Source: an uncultured Bacillota bacterium | Lineage (GTDB): Bacteria; Bacillota; Clostridia; Oscillospirales; Oscillospiraceae | Assembly: GCA_947645675.1 (NCBI GenBank) | Contig: CANSDP010000009.1 | Coordinates: 1-64,000, forward strand | DNA: 64,000 bases | Direction: 5' to 3' | In this document: positions 45,108 through 53,593 of the stretch, piece by piece | How positions within the stretch are numbered: the stretch's first letter is position 1 | Layout: each line of letters opens with the position of its first letter | Notes under the pieces: generated by a model | Told to the model about the DNA's origin: nothing | The model's input: only the letters and a program-made list of their open reading frames with translations | The model's database searches: none | Made by a program: the position numbers and the translations under genes

Positions 45108-46202
45108 ATGACCAATCAGAGACAGGCGGCGTTGTCCGCCATGACGGAGTGGCTTGCCCACCCCCAGGAGCTGGGCAAGGCCCCGGCCAAAATCGAGGTT
45201 GCGGGGGAATTCGACCTCCACGACTGCCATTATTACATCCTGAAATACAAAAAATCCCCGCTGGGCAAGTGGCTGGTGGGGGTGTGCGGCTTTGAGGACG
45301 GGGAGACCCTGGAGCCCTGCGGCCACACCTTCAGCCAGATGGAGCCCTACGACCCCGCCGGCGCTCAGGAGAAGTGCGAGGCCATGGTGGAGATGATCCG
45401 TCAGTACTGGATGGATCGGGCCAAGGAGGAGACGGAGCGGCAGAGCTCCGCCGGGCCCTTCGCCGGCTTTGTGCTGCTGTCCACCCCGGAGTGGGACCTG
45501 GAGGCCTTCAAGGCCCAGCTGAAAGCCGACTGGGACATCGACTATCCCCCCGCGGACGGGAAGCAGTCCGGAGAGAACGACGATAAAACCGTGGCGGTTT
45601 TCGATGTGGACGGGATGACGGCGGCGGCCTCCCTGATGGAGGCTCCCGTCCCCGACGGCGAGGCGGAGTACTGGGCCAACAGCAACTTCATGGACAGGGA
45701 GAACGCCCTGGCCGCCGCTCAAAGCCACAAGGCCCATGTGATGATCGCCGTGATGGACAAGGAGCATTCCCCCAGAGAGCGGGGGGAGCTGTATGTGAAG
45801 CTGGTATCCACCCTCCTCAAGGCCCCCAACGCCCTGGGGGTGTATACCAACGGCACCGTCTGGCTGCCCGACTACTTCATCCAGGTGTCGGAGGACCTGA
45901 AGGAAGGCAATCTGCCCCTGCTGGACCTGGTGTTTGTGGGGCTGGTCCAATATGAGAAGGGTATCTGCGGCTGGACCAACGGCCTGCGGTCCTTTGGCAA
46001 GGACGAGCTGGAGATTCGGGACAGCCAACAGTCCCCCCAGGATGTCCATGAGCTGCTGCTGAACATCTCCGGCTACCTGATTGAGGAGGATGTCACCCTT
46101 CAGGACGGGGAGACCCTGGGCTACACCGCCGAGCAGAAGCTCCATATCACCCGCTCCGAGGGGGTCAACGTGGAGGGAATGTCCCTGAAAATCGGGTTCT
46201 GA
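45108..46202 (+). CDS. DUF4261-domain protein
   Basis: A 364-residue protein. The second half matches DUF4261 (VFDVDGMTAAASLMEAPVPD; ENALAAAQSHKAHVMIAV; AVYTNGTVWLPDYFI-like). The first ~130 residues are a separate unit (KIEVAGEFDLHDCHYYILKY). DUF4261 is known mainly from predicted immunity proteins of polymorphic toxin systems. AAAGGAG precedes ATG 45108. The biochemical role is unknown. Confidence 0.75.
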   Translation: MTNQRQAALSAMTEWLAHPQELGKAPAKIEVAGEFDLHDCHYYILKYKKSPLGKWLVGVCGFEDGETLEPCGHTFSQMEPYDPAGAQEKCEAMVEMIRQYWMDRAKEETERQSSAGPFAGFVLLSTPEWDLEAFKAQLKADWDIDYPPADGKQSGENDDKTVAVFDVDGMTAAASLMEAPVPDGEAEYWANSNFMDRENALAAAQSHKAHVMIAVMDKEHSPRERGELYVKLVSTLLKAPNALGVYTNGTVWLPDYFIQVSEDLKEGNLPLLDLVFVGLVQYEKGICGWTNGLRSFGKDELEIRDSQQSPQDVHELLLNISGYLIEEDVTLQDGETLGYTAEQKLHITRSEGVNVEGMSLKIGF

Positions 46203-46218
46203 CTGGTGCGGCAAACTA

Positions 46219-46287
46219 TGCAGGGGCGGCCTGCGCCGTCCGTGGAAAACGCCGGTAACCGACGGGCGGCCACGGGCCGCCCCTGCA
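46219..46287. repeat. GC-rich interspersed palindromic repeat, copy 3
   Basis: TGCAGGGGCGGCC at the left pairs with GGCCGCCCCTGCA at the right end, a 13-base terminal inverted repeat; the inside is GC-rich. It lies between two genes of the immunity-like cluster. Confidence 0.8.
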
Positions 46288-46317
46288 AATTGTAATATTC
46301 GGAGGAAGGTGTTCCAA

Positions 46318-47832
46318 ATGAACGATTTAATGATCCGCCTGGAGCAGTGGAACGAGGAGGACAAGTACCAGGAGATCATCGACGCCATTGAGGCCCTGCC
46401 GGAAGGGGAGCTGAATTTCACCCTCATCAGTGCCCTGGCCCGGGCCTATAACAACCTGGCCATGGACCTGATGCCGCCGGAGGACCGGCCTCTGTACCAG
46501 CGGGCTCTGGACCTGCTCCTCCCCCTGGAGGACCAGCTGGAGGCGGCGGTGAAGGAGGACCCGGACGCGGCCCACACCTGGAATTTCCGGGTGGCCTACG
46601 CCTACTACTACCTGAACCAGGAGAGCCTGGCCCTGCCTTACTTCGAAAAAGCCCTGGAGGGCCGTCCCGGCGACGAGGACACCCTGGAGCTCATCGACCG
46701 CTGCCAGCAGGGCCTGACCCTGCCCCTGAATGTGAGGCCCTTCCGGGCACGGACCCAGGAGGCTTGGACCGCCTTCCTGGCGGGGGAGGGAGAGCTGCGG
46801 GCTCTGATGGACCAGGAGGACCGGGAGGCAGTTGGCCGGGAGCTGGTGGACCTGTGCAGTGAACTGCTGGCCCCCGCCTTCTCAAACCCCGCCTTCGAGC
46901 TGGGCCACAACGGGGAGAAGTACGAGCTGATCCTGGTCCCCGAGGGGGACCGGACCCGGCTGTTTCAGCTGGCCTACTTCCAAAAGCACGCCCCCAGGGA
47001 GCTGCTGGACAGGTGGAATATCCTGGTGGGCCGCACCCGGGCCCGGGGCTTCGGCCTGCGGATGAACGGACAGGACATCACCGAGGCGGATGTTCAGGTC
47101 TGGGCGGAACAAACTCCCGACAGCGGCGTGGGCTTGCGGATGTACTGCGAAAAACTGGCCCCTCTGTGGCGGGAGGACCAGAACCAGGTATACAACATCA
47201 TCTACATTCTCCTGGACCAGTCCCTGGGGGAGCTGGCTGCCATGCGGTATGTGGACTATCTGGACATTTTGGAGGCCCCGGCGGACGGCCCGTCCATGAC
47301 CCTGGACAAGCTGGCCGATTATGTAGCCGCGGAGGTGGACCCGGAGGGCTGGCCCCAGGCCAATGACCCGGAGCTGGCCGGCCAGCGGTACACCGCCTAT
47401 GAGGGCAAGCCCTCCGAGCAGGAGGACTGGCCCCTGCGGGCGGACGTGTATGTTGGGGTCACCTGCTGCGTCCCCCTCCTCAACGGCTATTTCCAGCAGG
47501 ACGACCGCTGCATGGACCGCCTCCATCGGGACGGGGTGGTCCCCGGCTTCTTCTACTACCCCCTGGACGGGGTAGAGCGGAAGGAAATCCTTGACCTGCG
47601 GGACCAGCTGGAGCAGGCCATCACCGCCCGGTGCGGCGAGGGGATTGTCACCTTCACTGGCGGAGCCACCGGCACCAGCCTCGGCTATCTGGACTTTATC
47701 GCCTGGGATCTGAGAACCCTCTTGGACGCCGCCGTGGAGGTATTCGCCGGAGCCCCCGTGGCCTGGGCCGCGTTCCACTCCTTCCGGTTCAACGTGAGCG
47801 GCATCAGTCTCAAACAGGAAGAGGAGGAATGA
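46318..47832 (+). CDS. TPR-containing protein of immunity-like cluster
   Basis: A 504-residue soluble protein. ATG 46318 follows GGAGGAAGG. The N-terminal ~140 residues form TPR-like helical pairs (ISALARAYNNLAMDLM; AHTWNFRVAYAYYYLNQESL; ALPYFEKAL). The rest is a mixed domain without known motifs, ending FRFNVSGISLKQEEEE. It lies in a four-gene set with DUF4261 and SUFU-DUF2185 proteins, a set I associate with immunity or intercellular-competition families. Confidence 0.72.
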   Translation: MNDLMIRLEQWNEEDKYQEIIDAIEALPEGELNFTLISALARAYNNLAMDLMPPEDRPLYQRALDLLLPLEDQLEAAVKEDPDAAHTWNFRVAYAYYYLNQESLALPYFEKALEGRPGDEDTLELIDRCQQGLTLPLNVRPFRARTQEAWTAFLAGEGELRALMDQEDREAVGRELVDLCSELLAPAFSNPAFELGHNGEKYELILVPEGDRTRLFQLAYFQKHAPRELLDRWNILVGRTRARGFGLRMNGQDITEADVQVWAEQTPDSGVGLRMYCEKLAPLWREDQNQVYNIIYILLDQSLGELAAMRYVDYLDILEAPADGPSMTLDKLADYVAAEVDPEGWPQANDPELAGQRYTAYEGKPSEQEDWPLRADVYVGVTCCVPLLNGYFQQDDRCMDRLHRDGVVPGFFYYPLDGVERKEILDLRDQLEQAITARCGEGIVTFTGGATGTSLGYLDFIAWDLRTLLDAAVEVFAGAPVAWAAFHSFRFNVSGISLKQEEEE

Positions 47833-47835
47833 TCC

Positions 47836-48885
47836 ATGGACGACACACGCTCCCTCGCCAACGAGGGGAATCAGAAGAGCGAAGCCCAGCAGTACCCCGC
47901 CCCGGAGATGTATGAGCAGGAGGACTGGGAGGCGGTGGAGGCCCACCTGGAACAATACTTCGGCCCCTGCGACAACGTATTTCACGAGATCATGTCCCCC
48001 GATATCCATGTGGATATCTACATCATGAAGCCCACCCCGGAGCGGAATTACTACGTCCTGTCCACCTTCGGCATGGGGGCCCACCGGATGAACGTCCCCG
48101 CCGAGCTGGCGGAGCACAAGCTGGAGCGGGCGGAGATCATTGTCACTCTGCCCCCGGACTGGCAGCTGGGCCAGGAGGGGGAGGAGTGGTACTGGCCCAT
48201 CCGTTGGCTGAAGATCCTGGCCCGCCTGCCCATCAATGAGGACGGCTGGCTGGGCTGGGGCCACACCGTCGCCAACCCGGACGACGCCCCCTTCGCGGAG
48301 AATACCCGGCTGTGCGGCCTGATGCTCACCGAGCCCCAGGGCTTCGACGAGGAGGCGGTGTGCTGTGAGCTCCCCGGCGGGGACGAGGTGAATTTTTACC
48401 AGATGATCCCCCTCACCTTCGAGGAGATGCAGTTCAAGCTGGCCCACGACGCCCAGACCCTGCTGGAGCGCTTCACCCCGGAGCAGCTGGCAGTGGTGGA
48501 CATCCACCGGGAGAGCGTCTGCGGCGACCTGCCCCAAAAGCAGTTCGCCATCCCTCAGACCGAGCTGAAGGACGTCTATCAGGGCGACGGCCCCCAGGGC
48601 TGTATCGCCACCGACCGCATCCTGGTTGACGGAGTCCCTGTGGGCTACTGCTACCGGGAGGAGCCCGACCCCGGCGACGAGGCCTGGGACAGCGGCTGGC
48701 GCTTCACCGCCGGGGACGAGAGCGACGATTACCTGGACGACCCGGACCGCTCCGGCGTCTACGCCCTGAATACCATCTGCAACTACGACCCCGACGTGAT
48801 CCCCCTGCTGGACTCCGATCCCGGCACCGCCTGGAGCCGGGGCGAGGACGGGGTGTTCCGGCCGGAGCTGTATGAGGAGGATTGA
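47836..48885 (+). CDS. SUFU-DUF2185 fusion protein
   Basis: A 349-residue protein. The first ~210 residues are a bacterial suppressor-of-fused (SUFU) domain (NVFHEIMSPDIHVDIYIMKP; YYVLSTFGMGAHRMNVP; AEIIVTLPPDW). The last ~95 are DUF2185/Imm33-like (GWRFTAGDESDDYLDDP; YALNTICNYDPDVIPLLDS). Both families occur as immunity proteins of polymorphic toxins. GAGGAGG precedes ATG 47836, only three bases after the TPR gene. No cognate toxin is visible nearby. Confidence 0.8.
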   Translation: MDDTRSLANEGNQKSEAQQYPAPEMYEQEDWEAVEAHLEQYFGPCDNVFHEIMSPDIHVDIYIMKPTPERNYYVLSTFGMGAHRMNVPAELAEHKLERAEIIVTLPPDWQLGQEGEEWYWPIRWLKILARLPINEDGWLGWGHTVANPDDAPFAENTRLCGLMLTEPQGFDEEAVCCELPGGDEVNFYQMIPLTFEEMQFKLAHDAQTLLERFTPEQLAVVDIHRESVCGDLPQKQFAIPQTELKDVYQGDGPQGCIATDRILVDGVPVGYCYREEPDPGDEAWDSGWRFTAGDESDDYLDDPDRSGVYALNTICNYDPDVIPLLDSDPGTAWSRGEDGVFRPELYEED

Positions 48886-48887
48886 CC

Positions 48888-48954
48888 TGTAGGGGCGGAT
48901 ATCATCCGCCCGGAAAAGCCGAATATATCAGGGGCGGCCTGTGGCCGCCCCTGC
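48888..48954. repeat. GC-rich interspersed palindromic repeat, copy 4
   Basis: TGTAGGGGCGGATATCATCC to GGCCGCCCCTGC: two hairpins (GGGCGGAT/ATCCGCCC and GGGGCGGCC/GGCCGCCCC) joined by a short AT-rich link, directly after the SUFU gene. Confidence 0.8.
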
Positions 48955-48960
48955 GCTCAG

Positions 48961-48985
48961 CCCCGGCGGTTTTTCACCGCCGGGG
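48961..48985 (+). terminator. Hairpin ending the immunity-like cluster
   Basis: CCCCGGCGGT / ACCGCCGGGG perfect stem with a five-base loop; the following bases are the -35 of the next gene, so the T run is poor. Confidence 0.6.
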
Positions 48986-49039
48986 TTGACATTTTCTTCC
49001 CTCTCGGGTATAATGCAAACTGTCTCAAATGAGACAGTT
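48986..49039 (+). promoter_or_regulatory. Promoter and palindromic operator of the Crp/Fnr gene
   Basis: TTGACA 48986-48991, 17-bp spacer, TATAAT 49009-49014. The palindrome AACTGTCTCA (49018-49027), two As, TGAGACAGTT (49030-49039) covers the predicted start. Symmetry and size fit a Crp/Fnr dimer site, and the location suggests self-repression. Confidence 0.82.
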
Positions 49040-49053
49040 CGGAGGTGGTGTCC

Positions 49054-49698
49054 ATGCCCCTCACCAAGGAGGAGCTTCATCTTCTGGCCGCCTGCCCCCT
49101 GTTCCTGGGGGTGGAGGAGGCCCTTCTGTACCGGCTGGCCCGGGAGGCCGGGCGGGCGGAATTTTCCTCCGGTCAGGTGGTCTACGACCCGGACCACTTC
49201 CGCCGCTGTCTGGGCGTGGTGCTCTCCGGTCGGCTCCAGGTGACCAAGGGGAGCCTGGCCGTCAGCCTGCTGGAGCCAGGGGACCTGTTCGGAGCCGCCG
49301 CGCTGTACAGCGGCGAGGCGGAGTTCGCCTCCACCATCACCGCCCAGCGCCCCAGCGCCTGCCTCATGCTGGAGCAGTCCCTGGTGGACCGCCTGCTGGC
49401 TGAACAGGGCCAGATCCAGGAAAACTACCTGCGCTACCTCACCGGCCGCATCCGGTTTCTCTCCGGACGGCTCCAGGCTCTTGCCCAGCCGGGGGCGGAG
49501 GGCAAGCTGGCCCGCTATCTGCTGGCGTCGGGGACGGGCGAGCTCACCTGCTCCGCCACCCAGCTGTCCCAGCGCCTGGGCCTGAGCCGCGCCTCCCTCT
49601 ACCGGGCCTTCGCCGCCCTGGAGGAAAACGGCCTCATCACCCGGCAGGGCAAAACCATCACCGTCGCCGACCCGGCGGGGCTGGAAGCGGTGATGTGA
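49054..49698 (+). CDS. Crp/Fnr-family transcription regulator
   Basis: A 214-residue regulator. The N-terminal cyclic-nucleotide-binding-like beta barrel has PLFLGVEEALLYRLA and LEPGDLFGAAALYSGEAEF; the C-terminal winged HTH is CSATQLSQRLGLSRASLYRA. The Arg-Ser phosphate-binding pair of true CRP is not evident and Fnr-type cluster cysteines are absent, so the signal is unknown. ATG 49054 follows GGAGG. Its palindromic operator at the promoter implies autoregulation; the ABC transporter downstream is a likely target. Confidence 0.88.
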   Translation: MPLTKEELHLLAACPLFLGVEEALLYRLAREAGRAEFSSGQVVYDPDHFRRCLGVVLSGRLQVTKGSLAVSLLEPGDLFGAAALYSGEAEFASTITAQRPSACLMLEQSLVDRLLAEQGQIQENYLRYLTGRIRFLSGRLQALAQPGAEGKLARYLLASGTGELTCSATQLSQRLGLSRASLYRAFAALEENGLITRQGKTITVADPAGLEAVM

Positions 49699-49713
49699 CC
49701 GGACCGCCGCCTC

Positions 49714-49798
49714 TGTAGGGCGCGACGACCCCGGCGCGCCGTATCCAACCACCGTACAAACCGCCAAAAAACGGGCCGCCGAGTCGTCGGCCCCTACA
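49714..49798. repeat. GC-rich interspersed palindromic repeat, copy 5 (variant)
   Basis: TGTAGGGCGCGACGACCC at the left and GGCCCCTACA at the right, with internal CGACGAC / GTCGTCGG complementarity. It has the same termini as the other copies but a different interior. Confidence 0.7.
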
Positions 49799-49827
49799 AA
49801 AAACCTCAACCGAAAGGAAGATCGACC

Positions 49828-50907
49828 ATGAAACGAACCCTCTCTCTTCTCCTCACCGCCGCACTCTCCCTCACCCTGCTGGCCGGCTGCGGGCCCAAGC
49901 CCGCCGCCAGCGGCTCCACCTCCTCCGCGCCCGGCGCCAGCTCCAGCCAGCCGGATTCCTCCGGGGCCTCCAGCTCCGGCCAGCCGGCGGGCTCCACCTC
50001 TGAGCCCGGTGATTCCAACGCCGCCAGCGGACCCAGGCTGATGGTCCTGTCCGGCCCCACCGGGGTGGGCGCGGCCAAGCTGATGGCCGATAAGGACGGG
50101 ATATCCTCTGTTGAGGTGGTCACCGACAACGCCGAGGTCCAGGCGGCCCTGAACAACAAGAGCGTGGACATCGCCGCCATCGCCACCAACGCCGCCGCCG
50201 TTCTGTCCGCCAAGAACGAGGGGAGCATTCAGGTGCTGGCCATCAATACCCTGGGGGTGCTCTATATCCTGGAGAAGGGGGACACGGTTCACTCCATGGC
50301 CGACCTGGCGGGCAAGACCCTCTACGCCCCCTCCAACACCAAGGGGGCCAACCCGGAGCACATTTTGAACCACCTGCTGGACGGGAACGGCGTGGACCCC
50401 TCCGAGGTCAGCATCGAGTGGCTCACCCCCCAGGAGATCACCGCCAAGATGACTTCCTCCGACGCGGGTATCTGCATGCTTCCCGTCCCCGCCGCCACCG
50501 CCCTGATGGTCCAGGACAGCGCCGTCCGGGAGGCGGTCTCCCTGTCCGACGCCTGGATGGACCTGGAGGGCAGTGAGCTGCCCATGGGCTGTGTCGTAGC
50601 CCGCACTGAGTTTATTGAGGAGCATCCCCAGGAGGTGGAGGCCTTCCTGACCGCCTATGAGCGGTCCATTGAGTATATGTCCGACCCCGCCAACGCCGCC
50701 GACGCCGCCGCCCTGGTGGCCGAATACGGCATCGCCCCCAACCCCAAGGTGGCCGAGAAGGCCATCCCCCAGTGTTCCCTGACTTATATCGCCGGTCCCG
50801 AGATGCGGAATATTTTGGAGAACTATTACAGCATTCTCTTCCAGGTGGAGCCCAAATCCATCGGCGGCGGACTGCCCTACGACAGCTTCTACTATGGCCT
50901 GTCCTAA
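49828..50907 (+). CDS. ABC transporter substrate-binding lipoprotein (NitT/TauT-type)
   Basis: A 359-residue lipoprotein. The signal peptide ends at lipobox LLAGC with lipidated C21. A Ser/Gly/Pro-rich spacer to ~70 precedes an NMT1/TauA-like periplasmic-binding fold (LMVLSGPTGVGAAKLMADK; DIAAIATNAAAVLSAK; SMADLAGKTLYAPSN). These proteins bind nitrate, sulfonates, or thiamine precursors; the ligand cannot be read here. AAAGGAAG precedes ATG 49828. Its last codons overlap the permease start by 14 bases. Confidence 0.88.
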   Translation: MKRTLSLLLTAALSLTLLAGCGPKPAASGSTSSAPGASSSQPDSSGASSSGQPAGSTSEPGDSNAASGPRLMVLSGPTGVGAAKLMADKDGISSVEVVTDNAEVQAALNNKSVDIAAIATNAAAVLSAKNEGSIQVLAINTLGVLYILEKGDTVHSMADLAGKTLYAPSNTKGANPEHILNHLLDGNGVDPSEVSIEWLTPQEITAKMTSSDAGICMLPVPAATALMVQDSAVREAVSLSDAWMDLEGSELPMGCVVARTEFIEEHPQEVEAFLTAYERSIEYMSDPANAADAAALVAEYGIAPNPKVAEKAIPQCSLTYIAGPEMRNILENYYSILFQVEPKSIGGGLPYDSFYYGLS

Positions 50908-51676
50908 GCCCCTGAAAAACCTGATCTATGTCCTGCTGCCCCCGGCCTTCTGGCTGGGGGTCTGGCAGGTCTGCGCCTTTTTGGTGGACCGCCGCCTGGA
51001 GGGCCGGGGCAACGAGCTTCAGCTACCCTACCCCGCCTCGGTGTGGACCGCCTTTACCGCTATGGTTGGGATGGGGGAGTTCTGGGCCACCGTGGCCGCC
51101 TCCCTGGGCCGGATCGCCCTGGGACTGGCCTGGGGCGTTGTCCTGGGGGCGGTCCTGGCCGTTTTGACCTGCGCCTCCCCCTGGGCCGACCGGCTCCTCT
51201 CCCCCGCAGTCCGGGTGGTGCGGGCCGCCCCGGTGGCCTCTTTTATCCTGCTGGTGGTGCTGTGGACGGGGCGGGACAACGTCCCGGCGGTGATTGCCGC
51301 CATGATGGTGGTCCCTGTGGTGTGGGACAGCCTGTTCCGGGGTATCCAGGCGGTGGACAGAAAACTGCTGGAGCTGGCCCAATGCTGCCGCTTCTCCCGG
51401 TGGAAAACTCTGACCCTGATCTATCTCCCCTCCCTGCGGCCCCATATCCTGTCCGCCCTCACCACCGCCGGGGGGCTGGCCTGGAAGTCGGGGGTGGCGG
51501 CGGAGGTCCTCTGCCTGCCCGAGCCCTCCCTGGGCCAGCGCATCTACTACACCAAGTACTATCTGGACATACCGGAGCTCTTCGCCTGGACGGCGGTGAC
51601 GGTGGCCCTCAGCCTGCTTTTAGAGCGCCTTCTCCGGGCCGGTCTGGCCCGCTGGGGAAGGGGGTGGGGGGTGTGA
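50894..51676 (+). CDS. ABC transporter permease (NitT/TauT-type)
   Basis: A 260-residue membrane permease with about six hydrophobic segments. The ATPase-contact EAA-like loop reads [20 protein letters not shown] followed by [20 protein letters not shown], typical of TauC/SsuC. It overlaps the binding-protein gene upstream and the ATPase downstream (GTGA), so the three are translationally coupled. Confidence 0.9.
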   Translation: MACPKPLKNLIYVLLPPAFWLGVWQVCAFLVDRRLEGRGNELQLPYPASVWTAFTAMVGMGEFWATVAASLGRIALGLAWGVVLGAVLAVLTCASPWADRLLSPAVRVVRAAPVASFILLVVLWTGRDNVPAVIAAMMVVPVVWDSLFRGIQAVDRKLLELAQCCRFSRWKTLTLIYLPSLRPHILSALTTAGGLAWKSGVAAEVLCLPEPSLGQRIYYTKYYLDIPELFAWTAVTVALSLLLERLLRAGLARWGRGWGV

Positions 51677-52257
51677 TCCGCTGTCATGAGCTGACCGTCA
51701 CCTTTGGAAGCAAGGCGGTATTGGACCGCTTCTCCCTCGACATCCCGGAGCGGGGCGTCACCGCCCTCTCCGGACCCTCGGGCTGCGGCAAGACCACCCT
51801 CCTGCGGGTGCTGGCGGGTCTGGAGCGGCCCCAGGGAGGCACGGTCTCCGGAGTGGCCCCCAGTCAGACCGCCATCCTTTTTCAGGAGGACCGCCTCCTC
51901 CCCTGGCGGACGGTGGAACAGCACCTTACCGACGTCCTCCCCCGGGAGCGCTGGGGGGAGGTCCCCGCCCTTCTGGCCCTGGCCGAGCTGGAGGGGGAGG
52001 AGAAAAGCTTTCCCTCCGCCCTGTCCGGCGGGATGGGCCGCCGGCTGGCCCTGGCCCGGTGTTTGGCCCTGGACGCACGGCTCTACCTCCTGGATGAGCC
52101 CTTCGCCGGCGTGGACCTCCCCCGGGCTTTGCGCATTCTGGACCGCCTGAACGCCCTCCCCGCCCCTGTCCTCCTGGTCAGCCACGAGCCCGCTGTCCTC
52201 GCCCGCGCCAGCGCCACCCTCACCCTGGACGGCCCGCCGCTGAGGCTGTCTTCCTAA
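51673..52257 (+). CDS. ABC transporter ATPase (NitT/TauT-type), short
   Basis: A 194-residue ATPase starting at GTG 51673, overlapping the permease stop by four bases. Walker A is GPSGCGKT (34-41), the Q-loop is [10 protein letters not shown], the signature LSGGMGRR and Walker [13 protein letters not shown]; the switch is LVSHEP. It is shorter than the usual 240-260 residues because it stops soon after the switch, but every catalytic motif is present, so it should work. It energises uptake by the two upstream proteins. Confidence 0.88.
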   Translation: MIRCHELTVTFGSKAVLDRFSLDIPERGVTALSGPSGCGKTTLLRVLAGLERPQGGTVSGVAPSQTAILFQEDRLLPWRTVEQHLTDVLPRERWGEVPALLALAELEGEEKSFPSALSGGMGRRLALARCLALDARLYLLDEPFAGVDLPRALRILDRLNALPAPVLLVSHEPAVLARASATLTLDGPPLRLSS

Positions 52258-52262
52258 CAGCC

Positions 52263-52341
52263 TGTAGGGGCGGGTATTACCCGCCCGCCGCTATCCCGGG
52301 GCTGGTTGGCGTCCTGCGGGCGGATGATATCCGCCCCTACA
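52263..52341. repeat. GC-rich interspersed palindromic repeat, copy 6
   Basis: The best-preserved copy: TGTAGGGGCGGGTATTACCC...GGGCGGATGATATCCGCCCC followed by TACA. Each half is a hairpin and the ends are inverted (TGTAGGGG/CCCCTACA). Downstream of the ABC transporter. Confidence 0.85.
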
Positions 52342-52343
52342 AG

Positions 52344-52380
52344 ATTTCAAAAACCTCGCCAATAGCGAGGTTTTTGAAAT
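52344..52380. terminator. ABC operon terminator
   Basis: A perfect 16-bp stem, ATTTCAAAAACCTCGC with GCGAGGTTTTTGAAAT, five-base loop. Confidence 0.88.
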
Positions 52381-52384
52381 CAGA

Positions 52385-52416
52385 AAGAGCGCCTGTCCAA
52401 CTGGACAGGCGCTCTT
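52385..52416. terminator. Terminator of bcd-etfBA
   Basis: A perfect 14-bp stem, AAGAGCGCCTGTCC with GGACAGGCGCTCTT, four-base loop, 20 bp after the etfA stop. Confidence 0.8.
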
Positions 52417-52435
52417 GAGCTGTAGGAAAAATCCC

Positions 52436-53575
52436 TCACTTCGCAGCCTTGGCGGCCTTGATGGCCTCGATGAGCAGCGGGGTGACCTTGAACAGGTCGC
52501 CGCAGATGCCGTAGTCGGCGATCTCGAAGATGGGGGCGGTGTCGTTCTTGTTGACGGCGATGATGCACTCGGAGTCCTGCATACCGGCCTTGTGCTGGAT
52601 AGCGCCGGAGATGCCCAGAGCGACATAGATCTTGGGATGGACGGTCTTGCCGGTCTGACCAACCTGATGGTCGGCGGACAGCCAGCCGGAGTCGATGGTG
52701 GCACGGGAGCCGCCCACGACGCCGCCCAGAACCTCAGCCAGCTCCTCGGCCAGCTTGATGCCGCCCTCCACGTCCTTGGAGATGCCGCGGCCCACGGAGA
52801 CGACCACGTCGGCGCCGATCAGGTCCACCAGCTTCTTGGCGGCCTTGACCACCTCGACAACCTCGGTCTGCATGTCGGCCTCGGTCAGCTCGAAGTTGGG
52901 CTTGATGATCTCGCAGGCGTCGGCCTTGGCCTGGTCAAAGGCGGCCTTCTTCATGACGCCGGGACGGACGGTGGCCATGGCGGGACGGAACCGGGGGCAG
53001 ATGATGGAGGCCATCAGGTGGCCGCCGAAGGCGGGACGGGTCATCTTCAGATCCCGGGAGACGTCGTGCTTCTGGCCCAGCACCACGGCGTGGCTGGTGG
53101 CGTCGATGCGCTCGGGGGCCAGGGTGGAGTTCTCCTTCAGGAAGTCCTTGTAGATGCCCATGTCCACGTCCAGGTGGGTGCAGTCGGCGCACAGGCCGGT
53201 GTGCAGGCGGGCGGCGCACCGGGGGCCCAGGTCGCGGCCGATGTTGGTGGCGCCGATGAGCATGATCTCGGGCTTGTACTCCTCGATCACGTCGCAGATA
53301 ACCTTGGTGTAGCCGTCGGTGGTGTAGTTCTTCAGCAGGGGGTGGTCGCAGACGTACACGCCGTCAGCGCCGTAGCCGCCCAGTTCCTTGGCGATGCCCT
53401 CGATGCCGTCGCCCAGCAGGATGCCGTACAGCTTGGTGTCCAGCTCGTCGGCCAGCTTGCGGCCCTCGGAGATCAGCTCATAAGAGGTGGGCATCATGCT
53501 GCCCTGGCGCTGCTCACAGAATACCCAGACTCCGCCCTTGAAGGCGGCGACGTCGGAACTATTAAAAGTAGACAT
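52436..53575 (-). CDS. etfA: Electron transfer flavoprotein alpha subunit
   Basis: A 379-residue subunit that with EtfB carries electrons to butyryl-CoA dehydrogenase, in clostridia often with flavin-based bifurcation. The FAD-binding C-terminal domain shows VVSVGRGISKDVEGG, GGVVGGSRATIDSGW, HQVGQTGKTVHPKIYVALGI and SGAIQHKAGM. It is somewhat longer than mitochondrial EtfA, as usual in this group. AAGGGAG precedes ATG 53575. Third gene of bcd-etfB-etfA. Confidence 0.95.
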   Translation of the reverse strand: MSTFNSSDVAAFKGGVWVFCEQRQGSMMPTSYELISEGRKLADELDTKLYGILLGDGIEGIAKELGGYGADGVYVCDHPLLKNYTTDGYTKVICDVIEEYKPEIMLIGATNIGRDLGPRCAARLHTGLCADCTHLDVDMGIYKDFLKENSTLAPERIDATSHAVVLGQKHDVSRDLKMTRPAFGGHLMASIICPRFRPAMATVRPGVMKKAAFDQAKADACEIIKPNFELTEADMQTEVVEVVKAAKKLVDLIGADVVVSVGRGISKDVEGGIKLAEELAEVLGGVVGGSRATIDSGWLSADHQVGQTGKTVHPKIYVALGISGAIQHKAGMQDSECIIAVNKNDTAPIFEIADYGICGDLFKVTPLLIEAIKAAKAAK

Positions 53576-53593
53576 ATTCTTCTATCTCCCTTC

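Noticed and set aside
46882-48537. A 551-codon minus-strand frame in the immunity-like cluster
   Set aside because: Antisense to the TPR and SUFU genes, which have good starts and known domains.
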